Below, one piece after another: positions 12,501 to 27,500 of a stretch of 64,000 nucleotides of DNA. Made by a program: the position numbers and the translations under genes. Source of the DNA: Mytilus edulis (lineage: Eukaryota; Mollusca; Bivalvia; Mytilida; Mytilidae); assembly GCF_963676685.1 (NCBI RefSeq), contig NC_092345.1:82649592-82713591 (forward strand). The letters run 5' to 3'. Within the stretch, counting starts at the first letter, position 1, and every line of letters begins with the position of its first letter. The notes beneath the pieces are model-generated. The model did no database searches. It had not been told where the DNA came from and saw only the letters and a program-made list of their open reading frames with translations.

Positions 12501-15500
12501 ACGAATTCGGTAGACTATTGTATACCAAAAGAAGAAGAAGAAAAAAAGAAACAATTTGATTTAAATACAGGTCAATTTATAACTTGCTTTGGTTCATCGA
12601 AGTTAAGAACATAGTAAACTCACAGATTTATATATCCAATTAGATTGTTCTCGAATAAAGGACGAAATTCGTCATCATCACAATTGTTCCGACATTCATG
12701 TAAAATATATGCAACTGGACGTACACTAATAATCCCCAAGGGATGTGAATATTTTCTAGGAAAACTATTGAGTATCAATTTCGGGATTTATTTTCTTTCT
12801 TGATATTCAATGACAGCAATTTAAAGAATAAACTGCTTGTCGGATATTTGTCCGCTTTAGGGGTATTCTTGCAAGTTGAACAGACTTATAATAACATTCA
12901 AAAATAGGGAAAGATAACATTAAATTCGTTGTCTTTTAATTTTAAACATCGTTGGTCAAATAGTTATTTAAGTATATATATACGTTGGGAGACGACGACT
13001 ATTATAGATGTCTCAGATTTTTTAAATAAGGACGTTCCCGATTATGAATAAATTTGGTTGACGTTTTTCACACTTGAAAAGAATATCTATATTCGTAATT
13101 TTTCGATTTCATTCCATGAAGATCCTTATATTTCCTGTCAACTTTTTAAACCTCTTAAGTACAAAAGTATTTTTTTCTTTATTCGTACATATTATTTTCC
13201 GCTTCGGTAGAGTTATCTTCAGATAGTTTCAGATATTAATTAATACATGGCTTTCAAAAGTCTAAATGTAAGTGTTCTCGTATATTTTTTCGCCTAATAA
13301 AGACCAATAAAAATGATTTAGTAAAGCTATTTCTAATTTCTAAATCCCCCTTTTTTATGAGACATAAATCAAGGACAAGACTTGTATATCATTTCATTTT
13401 GACATATGAATTAAGTTTCCCGTCTTTAACCGAAAATTGTGTATTTCTTAGTAAATTAACTTATTTGAATTCAAATAAATAATAGCACCAAATATAATTA
13501 AATAATTCTACGGCGATCAATTTTTATTTGTCACCAACTTGAATATGTATTTTTAATGTGTGTATTAAATGCTACCACTGATCCGAATAGACAGTCACAC
13601 CTGGCAAGGTGTGCCCTAGAGGCGTGGTTAAATACCGAAGTGCAAATAACAATTTACCTTTCAACAAGCCATCTACGAGTATTGCCACAGAACCGTGAAT
13701 ACACACATCGTATAAACCTAGTCATAGCAGAGATAGTAAAAGGTCAATAAGAGTACACCAACATATTGTCTTTACAGATTATTGTACTTTAATTTGTTCA
13801 CCTTATCAGTCCGAAAATGCATTAATTAAAAATAAATTTATAACTTTTTGTGTTGTCTACAAAAATAATTCGAATATATACGTTTAACATAGATAATTTA
13901 TCTCACGAATGAGTACAATTGAACGTCTGTGCGTTTTATCTTCTTATTATCGGATGGTTATTAGATAAAGCATAAGTCATCGGCGCGCTTACGATTACGC
14001 TAAAATATGATTAAAAACCAAGACTTTTAATGATTGTATTTTAAATCCCGGCATGCAAAAATCAGGAGAAAACGTCACGACCTACAGGAAGTAGTTGATA
14101 TTTTTTCATTAATTATTGAATTTCTCCTTTATTACTGCACTTATAGCGATAAAACTTTGTGAATATATATATTATGTCATAATGAACATATTTAAACCAT
14201 AAGTAAAAAATCGTGAATTTTCCCTTTAAGAAAACTCACCAAAAAATAAATTGTTTAGTAATAGAATATTTTTTCACGATTCAAGAGTGTCTGATATACC
14301 ATTCAAGAAAATAGAGTCTGATAGAGGAAAAACCGGTCATCATTGTCGAGGAACACAAAATTCCATCAGGCATTTGTACAGAAATCTGGAGAAATAAGGT
14401 GGAGATGTACAAAATGTAACAGTTAAGAAAAACTGGAGAAATAAGGTGGAGATGTACAGTTAAGTCGTGTTGTGCTAGGTTATCCACAGATGAATCGTGT
14501 ACAATTATTTTGAATGGAGAATTAGATTATTATATGTCATGAAATAAAAGTCCAGAAATGAGAACGTCAAATTTTGAGAACTGCGTGCAAAAGAATTTTA
14601 GCAACCGATATGTTGCCAGAGCAACCTTTAAAAATAAAATAAATCGGAGCTCTTCAAAATTGAAGAAGAAAATTGATGACTTTGTGTTGTGTAACGAGTC
14701 AGAAAGCGAGATAATTTTATTAGGATGATTATTTTATTGGCGCAAATGATACCTATAGTTTTGAAAATTAGGTGGCGCAAAAGAAGTATTGGCGCAATTA
14801 AGTTGTGGCGCAAATGAGTTACTTTTTGGCGCAAAAAGATATCGCCCGTTTTCACAGGGACAGTGATTTTCCTAGTGTTTAGGGGAAGGGGCCCAGGAAG
14901 GTCCGCCTGCCTTTTCCTGCGTGCAGCCCTGTGCCTTTTTCAGTTTTCATTGTGCCCTGCCTTTTTCGAAGATCGATTATATTTTATTTAAAAAAAAAAA
15001 ATTTATGATCTGCCATTATGAAATTTTACCTTGCGACAAGTGTATGACTTTGTTTATGACACCAAGCTAATCAACGGTTACAACAGGTGTCATAATCTGT
15101 TTTTACTGGTAATCCATGATTGCTTCAATTAGTTTCAATGTTTATTACATTTTAGATATTTAATTATTTCTAAACATGGGTTTACTTGCAAATGACAAGA
15201 AATCAGAGTTCTCGAAAATATCTTAGATCCTTTCGGTCAAAATGAGGCTCAAACCATTATTTTGAAGGCTAGTGCCGGTCCTTATGACCGATGTAAAAAC
15301 AGCTTGGCAGTGCATATTTCTGCACTTTTTGGGATACGATTGCTTTCAAGCAATCTGTAGACTTATACCATTGGCTAAGGGCCATGCCCTCACGTCAACC
15401 GTTTTATTCTAAACATTAAGGAATATCTCAGATTCTTATGATTGTCTTGCTTTAAAAGGTAAAAACAAACAAAGGGATTGAACTTAAACAACTTTCCTAT

Positions 15501-18500
15501 AATGTTCTTTTCATAATCTTCATGTTTGATATTTCCCTTGACTTATATGCGTGTTTTTAACAACACAGAAAATCAGAATTAAGCAGTATTTATATTTAGT
15601 GTTTTTATAAATTTAGAAGCACGTCAGAGGAAATCCCCAGTTTTGATAAAAATGCGAGAGTTCTCTGAACTCCGATAAATCTATTTCTGTCATATAAGAA
15701 CTAAAGTGGAGTTTTTGTCGAGCCTGCAACTTTTGTTGCAGAAAGCTCGACATAGGGATAGTGATCCGGCAGCGTCGGCGGCTACAGCGGCGGCTACGGC
15801 GGCGGTGTTAACTAACTTCTTAAAAGCTTTATATTTTAGAAGGTGGAAGAACTGGATGCTTCATACTTTGTATATAGATGCCTCATGTTACGAAGTTTCC
15901 GTCAGTCACATGTCCAATGTCCTTGACCTCATTTTCATGGTTCAGTGACCACTTGAAAAAAAAGTTCAAATTTTTTGTAATGTTGAATTCTCTCTTATTA
16001 TAAGTAATAGGATAACTATATTTGATATGTGCGTACCTTGCAAGGTCCTCATGTCTGTCAGACAGTTTTCACTTGACCTCGACCTCATTTCATGGATCAG
16101 TGAACAAGGTTAAGTTTTGGTGGTCAAGTCCATATCTCAGATACTATAAGCAATAGGGCTAATATATTCGGTGTATGGAAGGACTGTAAGGTGTACATGT
16201 CCAACTGGCAGGTGTCATCTGACCTTGACCTCATTTTCATGGTTCAGTGGTTATAGTTAGATTTTTGTTTTGGTCTGTTATTCTCATACTATATGCAATA
16301 GGTCTACTATATTTGTTGTATGGAATGATTGTAAGGTGTACATGTCTAGCGGGCAGATGTCATGTGACCTTGACCTCATTTTCATGGTTCAGTGGTCAAA
16401 GTTAAGTTTTTGAGTTTTGGTCTTTTTATCTAATACTATATGCCATAGGTCAACTATATTTGGTGTATGGAAATATTTTATGATCTTTATGTCAGTCGCG
16501 CAGGTTTTATTTGACCTTGACCTCATTTTCACTGTTCATTGCACAGTGTTAAGTTTTTGTGTTTTGGTCTATTTTTCTTAAACAATAAGTAATAGGTCAA
16601 CTATATATGTTGTATAGAAGCATTGTTAGCTGTACATGTCTGCCTGGCATGGTTCATCTGACCTTGACCTCATTTTCAAGGTTCATTGGTCTTTGTTTAG
16701 TTATCTTGGTTAATGTTAAGTTTATGGTACAGTTGTTATAAAGCTTAGCTTTATACTTAGGACTATCAACATAATATCAATGATTAGTATAGAAGGCGAG
16801 ACATTTCAGCGTGTGCACTCTTGTTCTTATATGTCACCGTTATGAAACTGATATTTGATATTGTACTTCCATAAAGAAATAGAGAACCGTCTAGGTCGTT
16901 TAATTAACATTTAATATATATTCTTGCTCCAGGGTTTGTTTAGGTAATTATGCGCATTCGTATAGTTTTCTTGACTTCAAGGGGTATCAGACATTTTCAG
17001 ATTGAATGGTTGCTTTGGATTCCCCACTCCATTGATTAATTTGAAACTCATGGGATCCTTTCTATGTATGTCTGCTATTGAGGGTCATTGTTGTTGCATA
17101 ATTTTAAATCACATGCATTATTTAAATTAAAATAAAGGTATTCCACATCGTAAAGGTGTAATTACAACACCCCTTCAGCTGAAATGGAGTCTTCCATATT
17201 ATCGAATCGAGTTGTCAATTCTGAATCAAAATACGATACGACATGTCAAGAAAAATTAACTCGTTCTGTCGATAAACGTCGTATTATATTAAAAACGATC
17301 GCAATTTAAACCAAGGAATGTGTACGGAAAGGAGTCATGCCCACTGACCCAAAGGAAATTAAATATTTAAAGAGTTAGGAATGGGGTTCCTCCTAGAATT
17401 AACATAGGAAGTGATAAAGATACGAAGTGAAATACCTTTTCTCACTCTGAGTCTCAGTGACTGCTGTGGAAAGTAAACTTGGAATTGATAGTACAGAAAT
17501 AAAACACAATAAGTACATTGTTCATACACTTGTTTCCGGCTATTTTGTAACTATTTAGATTACGTAAATTACATTTTACATGTGCAGTTCAATTAGTTTT
17601 GAAAATAATATTATCCAGCTACATGTATACATGTGTCAATGAAAACAAAGGCAATCGTATCCCTCAGAGCAATCTGCCCTTTGATTTACATCAGTTATTA
17701 GATGTATAGAAACTATTTCTAATGCATGTTTGCATCGGTCATCAGATGTACCTGCTGCCAATTTCTTCAAAAAAGTTTTTGCAAACTCTGAGAAATTATA
17801 TTATTTAAATATGTTTATCCAAAGTAAATCAATTTGATGCAGCAAAATTCCAGCATGAATCCAAAGTTTTATGTCAAAGGTCTTGCATGTTTTAACTTTT
17901 ATGATCTTTTAAATTTGGTAACCATAAAATGTCTAAAAAAATAAAATTAAGACTGGACATGATGTAAACAGAATTTACAGTAACATACAAAGTATACAGG
18001 GTACGTACTACATGTACCTCTGTTCTAATAGACTCGTATATATACATGTATATACTAACTTTTACAAATTGTTTATAGAATGATTCAAGTGCAACTGAAA
18101 GTCCAAAGCAAGAAACATCAAAACAGAATGGAAAACAAGGAAGTCCTCAGACTGGTAAAGGTGATGGACAGGATTTTGGTATTCCACAGGCAGAGAGTAC
18201 ACCAAAGAAGTTAGGGGACCAGTCTGCCAGCCCTGCTGTTGGTCAGCTTGTGGATGTACCACTACAGGATGAAGGAACCCCTAACAATACCACTGATGTA
18301 TGTAAATAATGAAGTCAAAAACAAGTGCATAACATAATAAAAGATTGAACCAAACAATGCTACTAGTCAAGAAGACCATAAAATGTTATCTCATGTAATA
18401 ATGGCCTGAATGCTTAAAAAGGGCAAACTGCATGTTATCTTCAGATAAATATTCAATGTAAAGTATACAATGTATATAAGAACTGTGTTGTTTTATTCCA

Positions 18501-21500
18501 TTGAGACTGGGGAATTCGTTTGGTGTATCTGATTCAGACAGGGCAATTCCAATTTTACTATTTGATGAAAGCATTCTTGGAAGATACTCATGTGAGGGCA
18601 TGCTGACATAGCTATATGTATATTACATCCTTTTTTCTTTTTTTTTTAAAACACAACATTTTCAGTGCATTTTAAATTGCAAACTTAAACTTTAACCTTT
18701 TGCCAATATATAGTCTAGAGTAACTTTTTGATTTCCAGTGACATAAATTTTAATAAGTTCAGATTGAGAGAGGAAGTCAAGATTCTGAATTTATTGGAGG
18801 AATGACAATGTGTTTGGTTTATTTGAGTGGACATTTCTACCATTTTATAGAGACTAGATTCCAAAGTCACCTTGCACCGATAAAAAACAACCACACTAGT
18901 AAAGTAGTATCCCTTCTTTTTCATCAGGTTCAAACTTGTAACCCTTCATATGTTAAAAGACTATTTCCAAAGATCTTAGATATAAAATAACCAGATTTTT
19001 TTTTAAATGAAATCTTATTTTAGACAGAAGGTACTGAATTATTGACCACTGACATGACTGAACAGAATGTAAATACTATTGATTTATTTTGATTTTACTT
19101 TATAGTTTGCATCAGCCTTATCCAACTTACCAGGAGATGAAACTCCTAGAGCATCCAGATCTAGAGCTTCATCAATCAGTTCTGTTACCAGTGACAGTTC
19201 TTTCTTCAACAATACCACATTTGGAACTCACCATTACCAATTACCATCAGATGTGGAGAGTGAAATAGATGAATCAGCATCAAACTTTGATTCTTACAGT
19301 AAAGAAGATTTATATATGCTGATTAAAAGATTTGAGCGAAGAGCCTACAAATATAAGTCTAAGTTTATGGAGGTATGATGACTGAAATATTCCCTCTTCA
19401 ACACTAATTTTGAAAAGTAAAAATTGATACTTATTTGTCACCATTAATGCTGAAATTAAGAAAATTAGATAACAAAAATCTTTTAAATCTTAAAAATCAA
19501 TTGAAAAACCATACACCACTTGTCATACTGATAAAACATGCGTCATAAACTGGAGATAACAATTTTTACAACTTAACCAAACATCTTTTACTGTCTCTGC
19601 TTCTTGGATTTATAACATATCGTATCACTTGGCCTATTATTTCTTTATTTTAAACATTGCTATGTTGACAGGTAGCTGCTGCTTACAAAGACCTGGCTCA
19701 AGAAAGGGAGAAAATCAAGGTAATAGACTGTCACAAATTATTTGCACCTTTATGGCTTAATTAATGTATTGAAAACATGCAGAATTTAGACAAGTTCTAA
19801 ACAGTGATTTCTCATATGACCTTTGATTGGACTTGCTTTTATAGATATTTCACACTGATTATGGGAAGAGTTATATCAGTCAGGGGACTTACTGAAATAA
19901 GTGATTTTTAAATCACTTATTTGAGTAGCAAATTCGAGGTTTTGTCACAAATTGGAATTTTGTATTTTTTTCAAAATTTTAAACAGATAGGTTTAAATAA
20001 TATCTTTTAATTAGTAAAATTAAAAAAAAATTAACTTTTTGCTTCTTTTAAGTAGCAAGGTTTATGCCTTTGATGCTATCATTTAGCTGAAAATTCTATT
20101 TTTGTTGAAAAAATGCTAAAATAATGGCTTTACATAATGAACTGATACTTTCTTTAAAGATTTTTCCCAGCAGTGGGAGTATTTTTCCTGTGAAGTTCAA
20201 GGTTTCATCTTTCAGATTATGTAATAAAATTCTACTGTTCGCGATAAAAATTTCACTGTTCGGGGGTGTTGAAATTAGTGGGGGTTATTAAAAGAATGAT
20301 ACTTAAAGAAGTGATTTTTGGGAAGGAAATTGAGGTCTGATACTTAAACAAGTGATTTTTATGTCATTATCCTAGATTCAGTACAAACACAGATGTTGGT
20401 TCTGATAAGTTTAGAAACATAATTAGTCCCTGGATCATTAGTATTCTATATTTAAAGCTACAATAAAATTAAATCACTTCTTCTAGTGATTAATTTGTAC
20501 TACTTAAATAGGTGATTATTAAAGAAAGACAACTCTAACTTCCAACCTTTATGGAAATAATGTTACTTGAATCAGTGATTTATAAAATCACTTATTTAAG
20601 TAAGTCCCCTGACTGTATATACATAACCAGAATTGCTTGTAACTGTAAAAAAATTCATTCAGTTTTCTTATTGTAAAAGGGGAGAATAAATAGAAACATT
20701 ACTAACAGATCTAAATACTCACATAATATCTATATTTTATTTACCTTTTCTTACATTTATAACATGTCTTAAATATTTGATATCAATCATGCTCAAAGTA
20801 TATAAACTGTTAAAACAATATCATTGACATGTTCAATAAAATACTTTAACCCATCTTTACTGAGGAGTCTGACTCAACAGTGACTGTTTTTATAACTGCA
20901 GACAAAATAAAAAGAAATAAACAAATAAATAAATAAAATTTCTACTTTTTCATTGGAATATGAATGCACATATTTATATATGTACAAAAGGTATGTTCAT
21001 AACTGATTTCAGAACCTACTTCATTGATGTTTCAAAACTAAAACTTATCCTTCAAATTTAAAACAAATTTACAGACAACACTAACAATGACTCAGGATAA
21101 AGCTTTCCGAAGGATATCAGAGCTAAAAGAACAGATTAAGTTGGATATGATGGCTAAGAGAGATCTTGAAGAGAACTATCGACTTATGTTGGAAGAAAAG
21201 GATGAACACATCAAAGTGTTTCAGATGCAGGTATACAATTTAGATCATTCTAAAAAAATTGAAGACAAGTTCATGAAAGCTAATTTGTCTTAGCCCAAAT
21301 AAGTATAAAATAACAATGAATGTCTAAATAAACTAATACAAAAATTCTAAAATACCTTCTCATTATTATAATGAAACCCTACAGAGAATTTGAGAGTTTT
21401 ACTATGAGACATAAGACTGAAAAAAACCCTAACTTAGACTAAACTGATTAGGTAACTTGTAGCATAATGGATAAAAACTGTTTTGTATAATTATGCAAAC

Positions 21501-24500
21501 TTGACTTGGCCATTTAAGTCTTTGATAAATTTTCAGATCAGTCATTGTTTTATGTTAGAATTTATTAAAAAATCTTATTTAATTTGTAGATTCGCCTACT
21601 TAGAGAAGGTAAAGAGATTCCACCAGAACTGGAAAACAAAGTAACTAAATCTAAAGTCCAGAGTAAAGAAGTAGGGAAAGGAGACAACTCAGACATACAA
21701 ACTGATGATGTTAAAATTCTAAATGAAAAGGTTTGTAATTCAAACATTCTATATAATTATTAGAAGTATCAATGACAATTTTATGATTTGATTTTTTTCA
21801 CAATAGTAAAGACCCTTTGCTTATGATGATAAAATTGGCTGGGGACCAGCTGAAGCCTGCCACTGAGTTGCAGACTCATTTGTGGCCTATATTTGTTTTC
21901 TTCTCTTTGGTCAGGTTGTTGTCTTTTTGACACATTGCATGGTTCCATTCTCAGTTTAATTTTATATATCTTAATCTGATGTACTTTGTCAATTTCAGGT
22001 GAAAAGACTAGAGGGATTATTAAGCAGGTGTAAAGATACCATCAAAACAAACAAAGAGAAGTATACACAGATCACAACAGAAAAAGAACAGATAAACAAA
22101 CAGCTACACGAGAAAAATGCAGAATTAGAGAAAGTAAAGGTAAAGTTTCCACAAAGTTCTGTAGCTCAGTGAAAAAAGAAAAAAAGTTTCAATAACAATG
22201 ATTCAATATTCCTATGAAATAACTATTTGCTTAATTTTTGTCTTCATTTTATTGCAAAAAGTGAGTCAATCTGACACCCGTGGCCAATGTCAAGAGAAAA
22301 CTGTTTGTATAAAGCTTTATATTCTGAAGGTAGAAGACCAGGATGCCCAAATGATGTTAATAAATTTGCATCTGTCACATGCCCCTTCTCTTTGACTTCA
22401 TTTTCATAGTTCAGCAATACATAGTGTTTATGCCACTCACTGTCACAAAAGGGGGCATTACTTTGTCTGTCCTTATATTTAAATATTGGTTTCTGTTCTG
22501 TTGTAATAATCACTTTGTATAAGTTTTATAACATTTAGTTAGCAACAACTTAATGTTATAAAACTTATACAAAGTGATTATTACCACAAAACATCAACAT
22601 GGAACATGTTCCAAATTGGGTTGCATCAATTTTACGTTTCTTGAGTTATGTCCCTTTATAACAATAGATGAATCTGTGTTCCATGGTCACATTCTTTATT
22701 TATTTCAAATTGAAACCCTATACAATTCTGTTATTTGTTTTCTATTTGTCTGAGAAGCAAAGCTTTTATCTTGTTATACCCAAAAATAAATGTTTATATC
22801 GAAAATCCTTGATCTTTAATCCTTTCATCTAATATTGCAATTATGGTCATTAAGCAGACCTAGGCATTTCAGACTGCACTTTTGTTGGTTTTTCATTATT
22901 TAACATTAATTGATGAGACTTAACATTTTTCTTTGGACTTTACACAAAAATCTGCTTTTTTTTCTACTACAAAATTTTCAGATCAAATCTTGATTTATAT
23001 ACACAGTGCGTTTGTGAATTTTTTATTTGAATCAGTGTATTTATTTTCTGCTGATTGCAGACATCTGCTGCACCAGACACTATGATTAAACTGCAGAACC
23101 AGATGAAGGAAGCTCGGAAAGTTATAGAACAACTAGAGGTGGATAGAGAGGTTGCCATTGCTGAGGTGAAGAAACAGGTGCATGAAGAAATGGAACTGAA
23201 GGATCAGGAACTAAGGGAAATCAGACAGCAGTGTGCCTTACTCCAGGAGGAAAATAAAACTAATACAGATAAAGTGGATAGACTAGAAAAGTCCAGTAAG
23301 TTAATATCAAAATACTCAAATAATGTATATTCCCATTGTCTTTATGGTTTAAAATGAAAATTTATCAGTCATGTAATATGAAATACCCCAAAAATAGAAG
23401 CTACAATGTATTTCCTTATTTCCTACAATATTTGTTTATGTAATATGTTATTTTAATGATTTTATACCTTTATTTTTTTATGAACAGACATTATCTGTCT
23501 ATTCTTGTGATATTTTAGGTCAAGAAACACTAGAGAAATCCAGGGAGATAATTAAGAGGTTAAAAGATGAAAAGAAGCAGGTTGTAGTTGAATCAGAAGA
23601 AAGAATAAAACAAGCTGAAAAAACTATTGAGGAGGAGAAAGAAAACTTGATACAAGAATTGTCAAGGGCAAAGGCTGCTGCAGTGACATGCTTACAGGTA
23701 TGAAAGAGAAATAACCAAATCTATAAAGGTAGAAAGATTTAATTTTAAAAAAGTATCTTTAAACTAAAAACAATTCTGCTTTTAGTTAAGAACATTTCAT
23801 AAATGTAAGACATGAAAAAATTACAGGGGTATTTTAACCTATAGAATATATAGAGAAAATGGTCTTAAGGAGCCTTATTTTGCATGGTATTGTACAGCGA
23901 GCATTGTTTGGTGTTTTGACTCATTTCTTCTACTTTATTGTTTATTTCAAGTCTAATGTAATTATTACAGGAAGAAACACACAAGAAAGTAGAGGGAGAA
24001 GTTCAGAAAACAGTGGAGGAGAGAGATCAATTCTGGGAGAAACAAATACATGACATGGAGAAACAACATTCAAGTGCCATACAAACTCTGGTATGTATAG
24101 GTAGTAACAGACAAGTTAAAGAAAGGAATTGGGTCAGTGAGTGAGAGAGAGAAGAGAATAATTAGTCAGAAAAAGCGAGGGAGAGAGAAGGGATGATAGG
24201 GGGAAGCAGTGGCTGTCATATATCACAATCAGATCTTTGCATACAAATACATTTATATTTGAGGAAGATTGACATTAGATATACTTTGCTTCAGCAGCTT
24301 ATATTTAAAATGGCTCAACATATAGAATAAATTTGATATAATGACATAAACTTCTTGCACATAAATGTTATTCTCTGCCTTTTACTAGATTATTTTATTA
24401 ACTGTGAATGTTCCTACATAAGTAAAGATCAATTAACATGAAGAAAAGCTTAGAAAGAGTGTTTATTAGAATTTATGAAAATGATTTGAAATAATAAAGA

Positions 24501-27500
24501 TATTAAGGTTAAGAAATCAAAGATCCTACTTGACCTTGTTTACTTACTGTAAGGTTTGAGTTTTAGCTCTTCATAGGGGGAATAGAACAAAGAAGAGCAA
24601 AAAATATTTTGTCTTTGATATATATTGCCATTCGTAATCATTGACAGCTATTCAAAATTTAAGCTTTTGATTTTGAAGATTTTTGTTGGTGTAAAAATTA
24701 TGTCACTAAAAAGGTCATGAAAATCTATATAATTTAAAAATGTGGTTTTCAATTTAAAAAATTTGGAAACTGTTTATCAGGTCAAGATCTAACTGCTCTG
24801 AAATTTTCAGATGAATCAGAGAACCCCTTGTTTGGTTGCTGCCCCTAAACTGGTAATTTTATGGAAAATTTGCTGTTTTTTGGTTTTTATCTTGAATATT
24901 ATTATAGATAGAGGTAAACTGTGAAGAGCAATAATGTTCAGCAAAGTAAGATATACAAATAAGTCAACATGATCAAAATGGTCAATTGACCCCTTAATGA
25001 GTTATTGCCCTTTATGTAAATTTTTAACAATTTTCATTAATTTGGTAAATTTTAATAAATTTTTACAAAATAATTTCCTCTGTTACTAATGGGTAAAGTT
25101 CTTTATAGATAGAGATAATTGTAAGTAGCAAGAAGGTTCAGTAAAGTAAGAACTTCAAACACATCACCATCACCAAAACACAATTTTGTCATGAATCCAT
25201 CTGTGTCCTTAGTTTAATATGCACATAGACCAAGGTGAGCGACACAGGCTCTTAAGAGCCTCTAGTTCATATAGATTCACCTTGCATGTGATGAAATATT
25301 TCATTCAAGTTATTTCTTTTTAATAGACTAAAGAGAAAGATATAGCAGTTCGTCAGTTAGAGGAAGAAATAAATCACAGATTATCAGAAAAAGATGAAGA
25401 AATGAAGTTAGCAGTCGAGGAACGTGACCTTCAGAAAATGGCTGCAATGTCACAGCAGGACACACTAAGAGAACAGTTGCAGGAGGAGGTTAATATATTG
25501 ACTAGTGTAAGTATTAACAGGGGACCAGATATACTGGCATAGCTGTATTGCTATAGATAATAATACTGTCTTAGGGGCGTAATAGACAAATATTACACTA
25601 CATCAGCTCAAAAAACCTATACTTTAGCCAATCTTATAATAAAACAAAGAATTTTCACTCAAGGAAAAGGTCAAATGTTGACTCAAGGAAAAGGTCAATT
25701 TTTCTTAAAACATCATCCTTTAATTTACAAAAATCTTCTCTACTGGGCTATATAGAAATATGCCAAAAAGAAAATTTGAAGAAGGAAAGATACAATTCAT
25801 TCAGTTGTTAAATAAGATTTTGACTTGATCATATCTGAAGCAGTTATATTTAGATTTGAGCCAACAAAAAGAAATATTAGGGGAAGCAATCACCCTCTTC
25901 TTTTTGAGCTTTTGATGTTCATTGAATACATAGGATCTTATTGAATAGTCCCCAAATATAAAATGTTTGTGACAGTTAGTCTCTGTGGTGATTCCTGTTT
26001 GCCAAATAACTGCTGTAAAATCAGAAATTATTGTGTGCATTTATTATTACAATTTTGTCATTTTAGACTAAAATGTGATTAAAATTTTTGAGATGTCGCA
26101 AAAAATCTGTTTCATTCATAAAGAAAAAATTTTAAATGCGAGTTTAAATTAGTGCAGTTATAACCCTGAAATTTTTACAATAATAAAACCATAGCAATAA
26201 TTTCTGAATTTACAATATACAGATGTGCCAATTTTTGTGGTAAATTGAAATGCAATTATCATAAAGGATTTGAATTTAGATTTTCATATTTGGCATTTAT
26301 CAAATTAGAGAGAAATGGATGTATTGTTTAAAATATTTCTAAAATAAGTGTGATTGAATTTTTTTCATCTTGCAGAAAAGAACAGAACTAGAGAGTGCCT
26401 TGTCAGCCTTGAAAGATCAGAATGAGGCTACAATTGTAGAATTTGAACAAAAGCTTCAGGAGCAACAGGAAAAGTTCACAGCTGAGTATACAAATATCCA
26501 GTCAAAGCATAAAGAAGAGGTGGAAAACATGAAACATGAATCTTTACGAGCTGCACAGGATCAAATACGGGAAATCATGGAACAACATAATGCTCAGCTG
26601 GAAGATCTTACTAGGAAACATGAGGAATCAATGCAAGGATCCAGTTCTGATCTTGAATCTTATTATAAAGAGCAAATAAAGTCACTGAAATCCAATCTAG
26701 AACAGATGTTACAAGAACGCAGTCAACAAGCTGAACAACTGAGTGCTAACATACAACAATTAAAGTCAACCTTAGCAGAGAAAGAAAGCAATATCGAGCA
26801 GATCAAAGCTAATTTTGAATCGGAAAAAGAAGAAACCATGAAATGCATTCAAAACAAATCTGAACAGAATGAAAAGTTACAAAAAGATCTTGAGAATTTA
26901 ATAAAACAATTTGAGTCCGCCAAAGTTTCAAGTGAGGAAGAAAGAGATTTGCTAAAAGGTCAAATTCAGTCATTAGAAAGTAAATGTGATCAGTTAGAAT
27001 CAGAAAACAAGAACATGACTGAGAAACTTGATGAACATGTTAAACAGATCGACAGCATGCGGCAAGAAACTGTTGCATGTGAGATAGAATGGAAACGTAA
27101 AGTGGAGGAAATTTTACAAGATCATAGCAATACCATGTCAGCAATATCTGCTTCATCAGAGGAAAGTATTAAAACACTGACATTACAGATAAACAAAAGT
27201 GATAAAGAAATAGAGGACTTGACATCCCAACTTGTTGATGCTAATTCAAGAGTTATAGAACTTGATTCTAAAGCAATGAGGTTGCAGGAAGTAGATGGCA
27301 TTTTGACAAAGGTTGAATGTGAGAAACAGGCATTGGAAGAAAAAATTAGGTCATTTGAAACATCTTTGAATGATAGTATGAAGGTCAATGAAGATTTAAA
27401 TGTCAAGGTCAACGAGACAAAAGAATTATTTAACTCAAATCAAGAACATCTGAAAAAGGAGAAGTCAAGCTTAGAAGATAAGATATCAGCTTTATCACAT

